Below are positions 27,069 to 35,998 of a DNA stretch of 64,000 nt, piece by piece. The stretch is from Pseudomonas paralcaligenes. GTDB taxonomy: Bacteria > Pseudomonadota > Gammaproteobacteria > Pseudomonadales > Pseudomonadaceae. The translations under genes and the position numbers were made by a program. The DNA lies in contig NZ_BPFX01000003.1 in assembly GCF_019655855.1 (NCBI RefSeq), forward strand, positions 434,001-498,000, written 5' to 3'. Position 1 is the stretch's first letter; every line of letters starts with the position of its first letter. The notes beneath the pieces are model-generated. The model was not told the origin of the DNA, made no database searches, and saw only the letters and a program-made list of their open reading frames with translations.

Positions 27069-28253
27069 TTACAGCACCTCGAACAGCCCCGCCGCCCCCA
27101 TGCCGCCGCCCACGCACATGGTGATCACCACGTACTTCACGCCACGGCGCTTACCTTCCAGCAGGGCATGGCCGACCATGCGCGCGCCGCTCATGCCGTA
27201 GGGGTGGCCGATGGAGATGGCGCCGCCGTTGACGTTGAGCTTGGCCGGGTCGATGCCGAGCTTCTGCGCGCTGTACAGCACCTGGCAGGCGAAGGCTTCG
27301 TTCAGCTCCCACAGGCCGATGTCGTCGACGGTCAGGCCGTGCTGCTTGAGCAGCTTGGGTACGGCGAACACCGGGCCGATGCCCATTTCCTCCGGGGCCA
27401 GGCCGGCCACGGCGATGCCGCGGTACAGGCCCAGCGGCTTGACGCCGCGCTGGGCGGCCAGGGCGCCGTTCATCAGCACGCAGGCGCTGGCGCCGTCGGA
27501 CAGTTGGCTGGCATTGCCGGCGGTGATGCAGCCGCCTTCGATCACCGGCTTGAGCTTGGTCAGGTCTTCCAGCACGGTCTGCGGGCGGTTGCCTTCGTCG
27601 AGGCTCAGGGTGACTTCCTCGTAGCTGACCGCGCCGGTCTCCTTGTCGACCAGTTTCTTGCGCGCGGTGACCGGGACGATCTCGTTGGCGAACAGGCCGG
27701 CGGCCTGGGCGGCGGCGGTGCGCTGCTGCGATTGCAGGGAGTAGGCGTCCTGCTCTTCGCGGCTGATGCCGTAGCGCTTGGCGACCAGCTCGGCGGTCTG
27801 CAGCATCGGCATGTAGGCGTGCTCGGCCATCTTCACCACGGCCGGGTCGTAGTCGGTGGCGGTCCACTTCATGTGGGTGTTCTGCACCAGGCTGATCTGT
27901 TCCTGGCCGGCGCCGACGGTGACGGCCATGCCGTCGACCATGATCTGCTTGGCGGCAATGGAGATGGCCATCAGGCCCGAGGCGCACTGGCGGTCGATGG
28001 TCTGGCCGCTGACCGACAGCGGCAGGCCTGCGGCCAGCAGCGACAGGCGCGCCAGGTTGGTGGAGGCGGTGCCGCCCTGCATGGCGGTGCCCATCACCAC
28101 GTCCTCGATCTCGGCGGCCTCGATGCCGGCGCGCTCGACCGCGGCGCGCAGGGCGACGGCGGCCATGGACGGCGACTTGAGGTCGTTGAAGGCGCCGCGG
28201 AAGGCCTTGGCGATCGGCGTGCGGGCGGTGGATACGATGACGGCGTCTTGCAT
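27069..28253 (-). CDS. Acetyl-CoA acyltransferase (thiolase)
   Basis: 394-aa thiolase. The nucleophile is Cys90 in [18 protein letters not shown] carries the conserved Asn/Glu block, [11 protein letters not shown] the His, and CVGGGMG near the C-terminus the second Cys. It cleaves 3-ketoacyl-CoA to acetyl-CoA and a shortened acyl-CoA (or condenses acetyl-CoA). GAGGA precedes the ATG. It lies just after the thioesterase gene with a 25-bp gap. With the acyl-CoA dehydrogenase and 3-hydroxyacyl-CoA dehydrogenase upstream it suggests a dedicated beta-oxidation set. Confidence 0.93.
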   Translation of the reverse strand: MQDAVIVSTARTPIAKAFRGAFNDLKSPSMAAVALRAAVERAGIEAAEIEDVVMGTAMQGGTASTNLARLSLLAAGLPLSVSGQTIDRQCASGLMAISIAAKQIMVDGMAVTVGAGQEQISLVQNTHMKWTATDYDPAVVKMAEHAYMPMLQTAELVAKRYGISREEQDAYSLQSQQRTAAAQAAGLFANEIVPVTARKKLVDKETGAVSYEEVTLSLDEGNRPQTVLEDLTKLKPVIEGGCITAGNASQLSDGASACVLMNGALAAQRGVKPLGLYRGIAVAGLAPEEMGIGPVFAVPKLLKQHGLTVDDIGLWELNEAFACQVLYSAQKLGIDPAKLNVNGGAISIGHPYGMSGARMVGHALLEGKRRGVKYVVITMCVGGGMGAAGLFEVL

Positions 28254-28278
28254 GGCGGAATCCTCTGTTGTTGTCGTG

Positions 28279-28713
28279 TCAGGAGCGCAGCAGGCGGGCG
28301 AGCGCCTGGCGCAGGTTTTCGGGAATCGGCACCGGCCGGTTGCTGGCGCGGTCGACGAAGACGTGGACGAAACGCCCGGCGGCGCAGGCCTCGTCCTCGC
28401 CTTCCTTGAAGATGGCCAGTTCGTACTGCACCGAGCTGTTGCCCAGCTTGCCGACCCGCAGGCCGACCTCGATGCGCTCGGGGAAGGCGATGGAGGCGAA
28501 GTAGTCGCAGGCCGAGCTGACCACGAAGCCGACCACCTGGCCGTCGTGGATGTCCAGGCCGCCGATCTCGATCAGGTAGGTGTTCACCGCGCTGTCAAAG
28601 AAACCGTAGTAGACGACGTTGTTGACGTGGCCGTAGACGTCGTTGTCGTGCCAGCGGGTGGTGATCGGCTGGAAGTGGAGGTAGTCGGCGCGGCGGTGCT
28701 GCGGTGGGTTCAT
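28279..28713 (-). CDS. Acyl-CoA thioesterase, 4HBT hotdog family
   Basis: 144-aa hotdog-fold protein with the 4HBT/YbgC active-site block [21 protein letters not shown] near the N-terminus; the Asp in DNDVYGH is the catalytic residue in this family. The frame extends to a TTG at 28737, but the ATG at 28713 has GAGGA 6 nt upstream and matches the family start. It hydrolyses acyl-CoA, probably releasing CoA in the same pathway as the adjacent thiolase. Confidence 0.9.
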   Translation of the reverse strand: MNPPQHRRADYLHFQPITTRWHDNDVYGHVNNVVYYGFFDSAVNTYLIEIGGLDIHDGQVVGFVVSSACDYFASIAFPERIEVGLRVGKLGNSSVQYELAIFKEGEDEACAAGRFVHVFVDRASNRPVPIPENLRQALARLLRS

Positions 28714-28797
28714 GCTCGGTCCTCGTGTCGCGCTCAACCCTAAGCCCTCGGGGCGGCGCGGGAAACTTTGATTCGTGGGCTGTATTGGCTGCTATAT

Positions 28798-28902
28798 CCC
28801 CTCTCCCTTTGGGAGAGGGGGAGGGGGTGAGGGATTCACAAGCGACTCCGAGTGGCCTGCATCACCCTCACCCCAGCCCTCTCCCGGAGGGAGAGGGAGC
28901 TA
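28798..28902. repeat. CTCTCCC-type long hairpin element, second copy
   Basis: CCCTCTCCCTTTGGGAGAGGG-like and GGTGAGGG blocks at 28799-28832 mirror CCCTCACCCC...CCCTCTCCCGGAGGGAGAGGG at 28866-28902. The central segment (AAGCGACTCCGAGTGGCCTG) resembles that of the copy at 23722-23822. It fills the 210-bp gap between the Fe-ADH and thioesterase genes. Confidence 0.85.
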
Positions 28903-28923
28903 CTCACCCGCCCTACGGTGGGG

Positions 28924-30087
28924 TCAGTAGGCGGCTTGGTAGATGGCCAGGGCGTCGGCCTCGCTCACCTCGCGCGGGTTGTTCACCAGCAGGCGCTGCT
29001 GCAGCATCGCGTCGCTGGCCAGGGTCGCCAGCATGTCCTGCGGCACGCCGGCGTCGCGCAGACGGCTGGGCAGGCCGCAGCGCGGGTTGAGCGCGGCCAG
29101 TTCGTTGATGAACTCGGCGCAGCGCTGCTCGCTGCTGCCGTCGCGGAAGCGCTCGCCGAGCAGCAGCGGCGCCAGCTCGGCGTACAGCGGGGTGGCCGCC
29201 GGGGCGTTGAAGCGCAGCACGTGCGGTAGCACCAGGGCGTTGGACAGGCCGTGGGGGATGTGGAAGTGCCCGCCCAGCGGGTAGGCCAGGGCATGCACCG
29301 CCGCCACCGGGGCGTTGGCGAAGGCCTGGCCGGCCAGGCAGGCGCCCAGCAGCATGGCCTGGCGCGCCTCGCGGTTGCCGCCGTTGTGCACCGCCTCGTC
29401 CAGGTTGGCGGCCAGCAGGCGCAGGGCCTCGCGGGCCAGCAGGTCGGACAGCGGATTCTTCTTCAGCTTGGTGGTGTAGGCCTCGATGGCGTGGACCATG
29501 GCGTCGATGCCGGTGGCGGCGGTCACCGCCGGCGGCAGGCCGAGGGTCAGTTCGGCGTCGAGCAGGGCCAGGTCCGGCAGCAGCAGGGGCGAGACCACGC
29601 CCATCTTGGTGGTTTCGCCGGTGGTGACGATGGAGATGGGCGTTACCTCCGAGCCGGTGCCGGCGGTGGTCGGCACCTGGATCAGCGGCAGGCGCTGGCC
29701 GCGTACGTTGCCCACGCCGTAGATGTCCTGCAGCGACTGCGTGCCGTGCGGGTGGGCGAGCAGGGCGACCAGCTTGGCCACGTCCATCGAGCTGCCGCCG
29801 CCGAAGCCGACCACCAGGTCGGCGCCCAGCGCGCGGGCGCGCTCCACGGCGTTGAGCACGATGGCCTCGGGCGGGTCGGCGATGACCTGATCGAACACTT
29901 CCACGGCCAGGCCGGCTGCAGCGAAGCCGGGCAGCACGCCGTCGAGCAGGCCGAAGCGGGTGATGCCCGGGTCGGTGACCAGCATCACCCGCTCGGCGCC
30001 GCGCTCGCGGCACAGTTCGGCGAGGCGGCCGCTGGCGCCGGCTTCGCAGAGGATCTGCGCGGTGGTGGCGAAACTGAAGGGTTGCAT
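28924..30087 (-). CDS. Iron-containing alcohol dehydrogenase
   Basis: 387-aa group-III (Fe-type) ADH. It has the NAD site GFGGGSSMDVAK, VPTTAGTGSEVTPI, then the metal ligands in DAMVHAIEAYTT and HALAYPLGGHFHIPHGLSNA. It oxidises an alcohol to an aldehyde (or the reverse) with NAD(P). The ATG at 30087 has GGAGGA 5 nt upstream and is preferred; an ATG at 30111 overlaps the upstream esterase stop (ATGA) and would add 8 residues. The substrate is not determinable. Confidence 0.9.
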   Translation of the reverse strand: MQPFSFATTAQILCEAGASGRLAELCRERGAERVMLVTDPGITRFGLLDGVLPGFAAAGLAVEVFDQVIADPPEAIVLNAVERARALGADLVVGFGGGSSMDVAKLVALLAHPHGTQSLQDIYGVGNVRGQRLPLIQVPTTAGTGSEVTPISIVTTGETTKMGVVSPLLLPDLALLDAELTLGLPPAVTAATGIDAMVHAIEAYTTKLKKNPLSDLLAREALRLLAANLDEAVHNGGNREARQAMLLGACLAGQAFANAPVAAVHALAYPLGGHFHIPHGLSNALVLPHVLRFNAPAATPLYAELAPLLLGERFRDGSSEQRCAEFINELAALNPRCGLPSRLRDAGVPQDMLATLASDAMLQQRLLVNNPREVSEADALAIYQAAY

Positions 30088-30107
30088 GGCGATTCCTCCG
30101 AACAGGG

Positions 30108-31103
30108 TCATGGCTGCACCGGCGCCGGGCGCTGGCGGGCGAAGAAGTCCCAGATGGCGCGCGGGCCGTCGAAGCCGGACAGGGTGGGGCCGAGCAGGCG
30201 CGGGGCGCGGAAGCCGGCCTGGGGCAGCAGGTGGCCGCCGCCGATCACGCCGTACAGGGCGACCTCGGCGCGGCCCTCGGCCTGCCAGCGGTCGAGGTCG
30301 ACGCGGCGGGCGGGCTCGCCGGCGTCGCGCCAGGCGCTTTCGCGGCGCACGTCCTTCGCGGCGTGGCCGGCACGCTCGGCGAAGTACCGCGCCGACTCGA
30401 AGGCCGAGCGCACGGTGCCGCGGTCGCCGAAGCCGAACAGGGTGACGCGGCCGCCGTTGTAGGGGTTGATCGGGTCGCGGGTGCCGTTCATGAACAGCAC
30501 CGGGGTGGCGCCGTCGACGGGCTGGCAGGCCAGGTTGTCCGGCGTCGGCAGGTTGGCCGCCACGGCGGCGACGCCGGCCAGCAGCCGTGGCTGCTCCAGG
30601 GCGATGCGCAGGCCCAGGTGGCCGCCGTTGGAGTAGCCGGCGAGGAAGGCGCGGCCCGGGTCGATCCGCTGCTGCTCGGCGAAGCGCCGGATCAGCGCGG
30701 CGATGAGGTCGACGTCGTCGACGTTCTGCGTGCGTGCCGGGTAGTCGGCCGTGGCGCGGCAGTCGTTCCAGTTGCGCTCGAAGCCTTGCGGGTAGACGAC
30801 GATGAAGCCCTGTTCGTCGGCCAGGCGCTCGAATTCATAGGCGCTGAAGGTGCGGATGTCCTCGACGGTCTGCAGCGAACCGTGCAGGACGAACAGCAGC
30901 GGCGCGCTGGCGGGCAGCCCGGCCGGGATATAGAAGGCATAGTCGCGTGGCAGGCCGCCGACCTCGATCTGCCCGTGTTGCAGGCTGGCGCTCAGCGTCG
31001 GTGCGTCGGGCTTGGGGGCGTACAGGAAATAGGCGTACAGCCCGCCGAGCAGGGCGGCGAGCAGCAGGAGGACGCAGAGGGCTGTTTTTGTTTTTTTCAC
31101 CAC
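30108..31103 (-). CDS. PHB-depolymerase/LpqC-like esterase, membrane-anchored or secreted
   Basis: 331-aa alpha/beta hydrolase of the polyhydroxybutyrate depolymerase/feruloyl esterase (LpqC) group. An N-terminal signal or anchor (residues 7-30, very hydrophobic) is followed by LLFVLHGSLQTVED (oxyanion loop), VVYPQGFERNWNDC and the nucleophile elbow AGYSNGGHLG. The acid is near MNGTRDPINPY and the base in GGGHLLP. It starts with tandem GTG codons (31103, 31100); GAGAG fits the second slightly better. Its stop overlaps a possible Fe-ADH start. Confidence 0.82.
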   Translation of the reverse strand: MVKKTKTALCVLLLLAALLGGLYAYFLYAPKPDAPTLSASLQHGQIEVGGLPRDYAFYIPAGLPASAPLLFVLHGSLQTVEDIRTFSAYEFERLADEQGFIVVYPQGFERNWNDCRATADYPARTQNVDDVDLIAALIRRFAEQQRIDPGRAFLAGYSNGGHLGLRIALEQPRLLAGVAAVAANLPTPDNLACQPVDGATPVLFMNGTRDPINPYNGGRVTLFGFGDRGTVRSAFESARYFAERAGHAAKDVRRESAWRDAGEPARRVDLDRWQAEGRAEVALYGVIGGGHLLPQAGFRAPRLLGPTLSGFDGPRAIWDFFARQRPAPVQP

Positions 31104-31123
31104 AAGTCTCTCGGTTGTCAGGG

Positions 31124-31177
31124 CCGCTCCGGCAGGGCGGGTGAAACCCGCGCGGGTTGCACCCGCCCTACGGGAGC
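31124..31177. repeat. GGGCGGGTGAAACCCG-type inverted repeat
   Basis: Arms 31135-31150 (GGGCGGGTGAAACCCG) and 31153-31168 pair at 15 of 16 positions, and outer CCGCTCC/GGAGCGG extends the hairpin. The same module is at 45657-45698 and singly near 49696. It fills most of the 85-bp gap between the acyl-CoA dehydrogenase and esterase genes. Confidence 0.85.
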
Positions 31178-31188
31178 GGCAGGTCAGG

Positions 31189-32979
31189 TCAGAACGCGAA
31201 ACTCTCCTCCGGCATCGCCATCAGGCAGTCCGCGCCGCCCAGCAGGGCCTCGCGGTGTGTGCTGGCGCGCGGCAGCACGCGGCGCAGGTAGAACGCCGCG
31301 CTGTGCAGCTTGGCCTGGTAGAAGGCCGCCTCGCCGGTGCCCGCGTCCAGCGCGCGCTGGGCGGTGGCGGCGGCCTGCAGCCAGAAGCCGGCCAGCAACA
31401 CATAGGCCGAGTACTGCAGGAAGTCCACCGAGGTGGCGCCGATTTCCTGGGCGTCGCGCTGGCTGCTGGCGATCACCTGTGCCGCCAGTTCACGCCACTG
31501 CTCCAGGCGCGCCGTCACCACGCCCGCCGCTTCGGCCAGGGCCGGGTGCGCCGCCGCCGTGTCGGCGAGCGCGGCGAATTCGTCGATCAGCGCGTTCAGT
31601 TCCGCGCCGCCGTCGCCGAGCAGCTTGCGACGGATCAGGTCGAGCGCCTGGATGCCGTTGGTGCCTTCATAGAGCTGCGTGATGCGGCTGTCGCGCATCA
31701 GTTGCTCCATGCCCCACTCGCGGATGAAGCCGTGGCCGCCGTACACCTGCACGCCGTGGCTGGCGGATTCCTGGCCCATGTCGGTGAGGAACGCCTTGAC
31801 GATTGGGATCAGCAGCGCGGCGCGCTTGGCCGCCGCCTTGCGCTCGGCCGGCTCGCCCGCGCCGTGCTCCAGGTCGAGTTGGCGCGCGGTGTAGGCGGCG
31901 AGCATGCGGCAGCCTTCGACCAGGGTCTTCTGGGTCAGCAGCATGCGCCGTACGTCCGGGTGAACGATGATCGGGTCGGCCGCCTTGTCGGGCGCCACCG
32001 CGCCGGCCAGGCCGCGCGACTGCAGGCGCTCGCGGGCGTAGCGCAGGGCGCCCTGGAAGGCCGCCTCGCCCAGGCCAAGGCCTTGCAGGCCGACCTGGAA
32101 GCGCGCGTCGTTCATCATGGTGAACATGCAGGCCAGGCCCTGGTTGGCCTCGCCGACCAGCCAGCCGGTGGCGCCGTCGAAGTTCATCACGCAGGTGGAG
32201 GCGCCCTTGATGCCCATCTTGTGTTCGATGGCGCCGCAGCTCACGGCGTTGGCCGCGCCCGGGGTGCCGTCGGCGTTGGCGACGAACTTGGGCACCAGCA
32301 GCAGGCTGATGCCCTTGACGCCGGCCGGGGCGTCCGGCAGGCGCGCCAGCACCAGGTGGACGATGTTCTCGGACAGGTCCTGCTCGCCGCCGCTGATGAA
32401 GATCTTGCTGCCGCTGACCCGGTAGCTGCCATCGGCCTGGGGCTCGGCGCGGGTGCGCAGCAGGGCCAGGTCGGTGCCGGCCTGGGGTTCGGTCAGGCAC
32501 ATGGTGCCGGTCCACTGGCCGCTGACCAGCTTGCCCAGGTAGGCGTGTTTCAGTTCGGCGCTGCCGTGCTTGTCCAGCGCCAGCACCGCGCCCTCGGTGA
32601 GGCCGGAGTAGACGCGGAACGACAGCGAGGCGCCCATCAGCATCTCGTGGAAGGCGAAGGCCACCAGCTGCGGGAAGCCCTGGCCGCCGAAGTCGACCGG
32701 CCCGGTCATGCTCGCCCAGCCGTTGTCCACGTACTGCTGGTAGGCGGCGCGGAAGCCCTTGGGCGTGCTGACCTTGCCGTCCACCAGCTGGCAGCCTTCC
32801 TCGTCGCTGTTGCGGTTGAGCGGGGCGATCTCGTTGCCGGTGAAGGCGGCGGCTTCTTCCAGCACGCCGTCGATCAGCTCGCGGTCCAGGCCGTTGCCCA
32901 GGCGCTCGCAGTGGCCGGCCACGTCGAACAGCTCGTGGAGGACGAAGCGCATGTCGCGCAGGGGCGCCTGGTAGCTCAT
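31189..32979 (-). CDS. Acyl-CoA dehydrogenase, FadE-like long form
   Basis: 596-aa acyl-CoA dehydrogenase of the extended (about 600 aa) class. It has the N-terminal segment FVLHELFDVAGH, the FAD site MCLTEPQAGTDLALL, then KIFISGGEQDL, GIKGASTCVMNF, QVYGGHGFIREWG, and the catalytic base in LYEGTNGIQALD. It introduces the trans-2 double bond in acyl-CoA. Its ATG overlaps the stop of the upstream 3-hydroxyacyl-CoA dehydrogenase (ATGA at 32976-32979), so the two are coupled. Confidence 0.93.
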   Translation of the reverse strand: MSYQAPLRDMRFVLHELFDVAGHCERLGNGLDRELIDGVLEEAAAFTGNEIAPLNRNSDEEGCQLVDGKVSTPKGFRAAYQQYVDNGWASMTGPVDFGGQGFPQLVAFAFHEMLMGASLSFRVYSGLTEGAVLALDKHGSAELKHAYLGKLVSGQWTGTMCLTEPQAGTDLALLRTRAEPQADGSYRVSGSKIFISGGEQDLSENIVHLVLARLPDAPAGVKGISLLLVPKFVANADGTPGAANAVSCGAIEHKMGIKGASTCVMNFDGATGWLVGEANQGLACMFTMMNDARFQVGLQGLGLGEAAFQGALRYARERLQSRGLAGAVAPDKAADPIIVHPDVRRMLLTQKTLVEGCRMLAAYTARQLDLEHGAGEPAERKAAAKRAALLIPIVKAFLTDMGQESASHGVQVYGGHGFIREWGMEQLMRDSRITQLYEGTNGIQALDLIRRKLLGDGGAELNALIDEFAALADTAAAHPALAEAAGVVTARLEQWRELAAQVIASSQRDAQEIGATSVDFLQYSAYVLLAGFWLQAAATAQRALDAGTGEAAFYQAKLHSAAFYLRRVLPRASTHREALLGGADCLMAMPEESFAF

Positions 32980-34214
32980 GCGCGGCCCTCCTGTACATCG
33001 CTGAACTGCTTGCCGTCGGCCACCAGGCGCTCGATCAGCGCGGCCGGCTGCCAGTGGTTGCCGTGGCGCTCGGCCAGGTCCAGCAGGCGCTGGCGGATGG
33101 CGGGCACGCCCTGGGCGTCGGCCCAGGCCATCGGCCCGTCCTTGTCGGCTGGGAAGCCGTAGCCGTTGAGGTACACCAGGTCGATGTCGTGGGCGTTGGC
33201 GGCGATGTTCTCTTCGAGGATCTTGGCGCCTTCGTTGACCAGGGCCAGCAGGCAGCGCTCGAGGATTTCCTCCGGGCCGATGGCGCGGCGCGCGTAGCCG
33301 AGGCGCTCGGCCTCGCGCTGTACCAGGGCATCCACTTCCGGGTCGTGCTCGGCCTGGCGGCTGCCCGGCGCGTAGGTGTAGTAGCCCTTGCCGGACTTCT
33401 GGCCGAAGCGGCCGAGTTCGCACAGGCGGTTGTCGACCTGCACCTGGGGCACGTCCTGGCCCTGGCCGGCCAGTTCGCGGGCGCGCCATTCCAGGTCGAT
33501 GCCGACCACGTCGTACATGCGGAACGGGCCCATGGCGAAGCCGAAGCCCTGCAGGACGGCGTCCACCTGGTGCGGGTAGGCGCCTTCGAGGAGCATGCTG
33601 CGCGCCTCGAACACGTAGGTGTGGAGCATGCGGTTGCCGATGAAGCCGTCGCAGTTGCCGGCCACCACGCTGACCTTGCCGATGCGCTCGCCCAGGGCCA
33701 GGGCGGCGTCGAGCACGGCCGGGGCGGTGTTGGCGCCGCGCACGATCTCCAGCAGCTTCATGATGTGCGCCGGGCTGAAGAAGTGCAGGCCGAGCACGTC
33801 CTGCGGGCGCTGGGTGACGGCGGCGATGGCGTCGATGTCCAGCGCCGAGGTGTTGCTGGCGAGGATGGCGCCCTGCTTCACGGTGCGGTCGAGGGTGCGG
33901 AAGATCTCCTGCTTGAGTTCGAGGTTCTCGTACACCGCCTCGATCACCAGATCGACCCCGGCCAGCGCGGCGTAGTCGGCCACCGCCTGGATGCGCGAAC
34001 GGCGCAGGCTGGCCTCGCCGGTGCTGATGCGGCCCTTGGCGACGTTCTGCGCCCAGGTGTCCTCGGCCATCTGCAGGCCGGCCTCGACCATCTGCGGGTT
34101 GTTGTCCAGCCACAGCACCGGGATGCCGGCGTTGGCCAGGCTGATGACGATGCCACGGCCCATGGTGCCCGCGCCGATCACGGCGGCCTGTTCGATCTTG
34201 TACTGGTTACTCAT
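32976..34214 (-). CDS. 3-hydroxyacyl-CoA dehydrogenase
   Basis: 412-aa single-function enzyme: Rossmann motif GAGTMGRG (14-21), the NAD-binding region with EAVYENLELK, catalytic His144 in LHFFSPAHIMKLLE, SNTSALDI, and a C-terminal dimer domain (YDVVGIDLEWRAR, EEILERCLLALVNEG). It oxidises L-3-hydroxyacyl-CoA with NAD. It lacks the enoyl-CoA hydratase half found in FadB. The ATG at 34214 is preceded by GAGGGAAGG; upstream in-frame sequence is not family-like. First gene of the minus-strand block, divergent from a LysR gene. Confidence 0.93.
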   Translation of the reverse strand: MSNQYKIEQAAVIGAGTMGRGIVISLANAGIPVLWLDNNPQMVEAGLQMAEDTWAQNVAKGRISTGEASLRRSRIQAVADYAALAGVDLVIEAVYENLELKQEIFRTLDRTVKQGAILASNTSALDIDAIAAVTQRPQDVLGLHFFSPAHIMKLLEIVRGANTAPAVLDAALALGERIGKVSVVAGNCDGFIGNRMLHTYVFEARSMLLEGAYPHQVDAVLQGFGFAMGPFRMYDVVGIDLEWRARELAGQGQDVPQVQVDNRLCELGRFGQKSGKGYYTYAPGSRQAEHDPEVDALVQREAERLGYARRAIGPEEILERCLLALVNEGAKILEENIAANAHDIDLVYLNGYGFPADKDGPMAWADAQGVPAIRQRLLDLAERHGNHWQPAALIERLVADGKQFSDVQEGRA

Positions 34215-34309
34215 AGCCTTCCCTCGGTCACGTAAAACACAACTGACGCACAGTAAGTTCACGGGTACTATTTGGGAAATTTTGACTTGTGATAAGTTGA
34301 ATTCTCCTC

Positions 34310-35215
34310 GTGAATATATCGACCTTCGATCTCAACCTGCTGCGGGTGCTCGACGCGCTGCTGCGCGAGCGCAACGTGTCGCGCGCCGCCGAGCGCCTGG
34401 CGCTGAGCCAGCCGGCGGTGAGCAACGCGCTGAACCGCCTGCGCGACCTGCTCGACGACCCGCTGCTGGTGCGCGTCGGCCGCGCCATGCAGCCGACGCC
34501 GCGGGCGCTGGAGCTGGAGGCGCCGATCCGCGCGGCGCTGCGCCAGATCGAGGAGAGCCTGAGCGGCGCCGAGCGCTTCGAGCCGGCGCGCAGCCGCCAG
34601 CGCTTCACCATCGCCCTCACCGACTACGCCGAGATGCTGCTGATGCCGCGCCTGCTGGCGCACCTGGCCGGGCAGGCGCCGGGCATCCGCATCGACGTGC
34701 AGCACCTGTCGCCACGGTTGCCGAGCGAGGCCCTGGAGAAGGGCGAGATCGACCTCGCCCTGGGCCGCTTCGAGGCCCTGCCGCCGCGCTTCTGCGGTGT
34801 GCCCTGGATGAGCGAGACACTGCAGCTGGTGGCCCACCGCGACCATCCCCAACTGCGCGACGGGCTGGACCTGAACACCTTCCTGCGCCTGCGCCACCTG
34901 TGGGTGCACGGTGGGCAGACCCGCGGCATGGTCGAGCAGTGGCTCGGCGAGCAGGGCCTGACCCGGGAGATCGTCTACACCACGCCCAACTACCTGCAGG
35001 CGGCGCACATCGCCGCCAGCGGCGATCTGGTGGCGGTGCTGCCGACGAGGCTGGCCCGTTACTTCGCCGGGCTGCTGCCGCTGAGCCTGCACGCGCTGCC
35101 GTTCGAGCTGGGGCCGTTCCAGCTGGAGATCGTCAGCCTCGACCTGCGTCGCCGGGACATGGCCCTGCAGTGGCTGATCGAGCAGATCGGCTCGCTCGGC
35201 GACGCCCGGGGCTGA
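34310..35215 (+). CDS. LysR-family regulator (NodD-like)
   Basis: 301 aa. HTH FDLNLLRVLDALLRERNVSR plus ERLALSQPAVSNALNRLR is of the NodD-type LysR branch; the effector domain contains FTIALTDYAEMLLMP, typical of that branch. It starts with GTG 34310, without a clear Shine-Dalgarno sequence. It is divergent from the dehydrogenase operon across a 95-bp AT-rich gap (34215-34309), so it is the likely regulator of that operon. Confidence 0.92.
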   Translation: MNISTFDLNLLRVLDALLRERNVSRAAERLALSQPAVSNALNRLRDLLDDPLLVRVGRAMQPTPRALELEAPIRAALRQIEESLSGAERFEPARSRQRFTIALTDYAEMLLMPRLLAHLAGQAPGIRIDVQHLSPRLPSEALEKGEIDLALGRFEALPPRFCGVPWMSETLQLVAHRDHPQLRDGLDLNTFLRLRHLWVHGGQTRGMVEQWLGEQGLTREIVYTTPNYLQAAHIAASGDLVAVLPTRLARYFAGLLPLSLHALPFELGPFQLEIVSLDLRRRDMALQWLIEQIGSLGDARG

Positions 35216-35266
35216 CCGTTCGTCGCATTCTGCCCGTTGCGCCGGCCGCACAGGCGAAGCGGCGCG

Positions 35267-35298
35267 CCGTTGCACTGGCCTTTTCGCCAGCGCAACGG
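35267..35298 (+). terminator. Hairpin after the LysR gene, possible terminator
   Basis: CCGTTGC (35267-35273) / GCAACGG (35292-35298) with inner CTGGC/GCCAG and a T-rich loop. No T-run follows, so it may be a Rho-dependent or RNA-stabilising structure. Confidence 0.4.
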
Positions 35299-35491
35299 TG
35301 CCTACGGCGGCGACGCCTCTGGGACGGGCGATTCCGCCGAGCGGCCCGGCGCGCTTTGGGCATGGGAGACCGTAAACGCCTGGAAAAGTGCTAGACCATC
35401 TGCGTCGGCGCCTTATGCCTCATCCGCCTAAAGCAGGGCTTCGCGACGCCATAGACTGAGGTTCCCAGGCCGGAAAACCAGGGAGAAGCCT

Positions 35492-35998
35492 ATGGCCATC
35501 GCCATCAGCCCGATGACTGACACGCTTTATCAGACGCGCCCGTTGCGCGCGATCGACGACAGCAGCACCGCGGTGGGCGCCGTGCGCAACCGCGCCGACA
35601 CCGAAACTGCCGCCACCAGCGCCGAGCGCCTGCAGGACCGTCTCGAACTGGCCCGCGAACGGGCCGCCGAGCGTTTCGCCCGCCAGCAGGAGCTGGCCGA
35701 AGAGCGCCGCGAGGCGTTGCGCGAGGAACTGGCGGAGCAGGCGCGCCAGACCAACGAGGAGGCCATCAGCAACCTGCAGGACCGCCTGCGCCAGCAGCAG
35801 GTGGAGCGCTTCCTGGAGGCGCGGCAGGTCGATCAGGACTTGAACGCCGAACGCAGCGATCCGGCGAACCCGCAGGCCCTCGCCCAGCCGCGTGCCGACG
35901 CCGGCCAGCTGATCTTCGGCCCGGCGCAGACGGTGACCACGCGGACGGCCATCGAGGCCATTACCACCTATCAGCAGACCCGCGACCTGATCGCCTAA
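35492..35998 (+). CDS. Hypothetical coiled-coil protein
   Basis: 168 aa, no recognised family. The middle (about residues 40-110) is almost all Ala, Glu, Arg and Gln in heptads (LQDRLELARERAAERFARQQ onward), a strong coiled-coil prediction. The ends are Ser/Thr-rich and probably disordered. No signal peptide or membrane segment. A purine-rich GGGAGAAGCC lies just before the ATG. It converges on the transporter gene, overlapping its stop by 4 bp. It could be a structural or adaptor protein. Confidence 0.75.
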   Translation: MAIAISPMTDTLYQTRPLRAIDDSSTAVGAVRNRADTETAATSAERLQDRLELARERAAERFARQQELAEERREALREELAEQARQTNEEAISNLQDRLRQQQVERFLEARQVDQDLNAERSDPANPQALAQPRADAGQLIFGPAQTVTTRTAIEAITTYQQTRDLIA

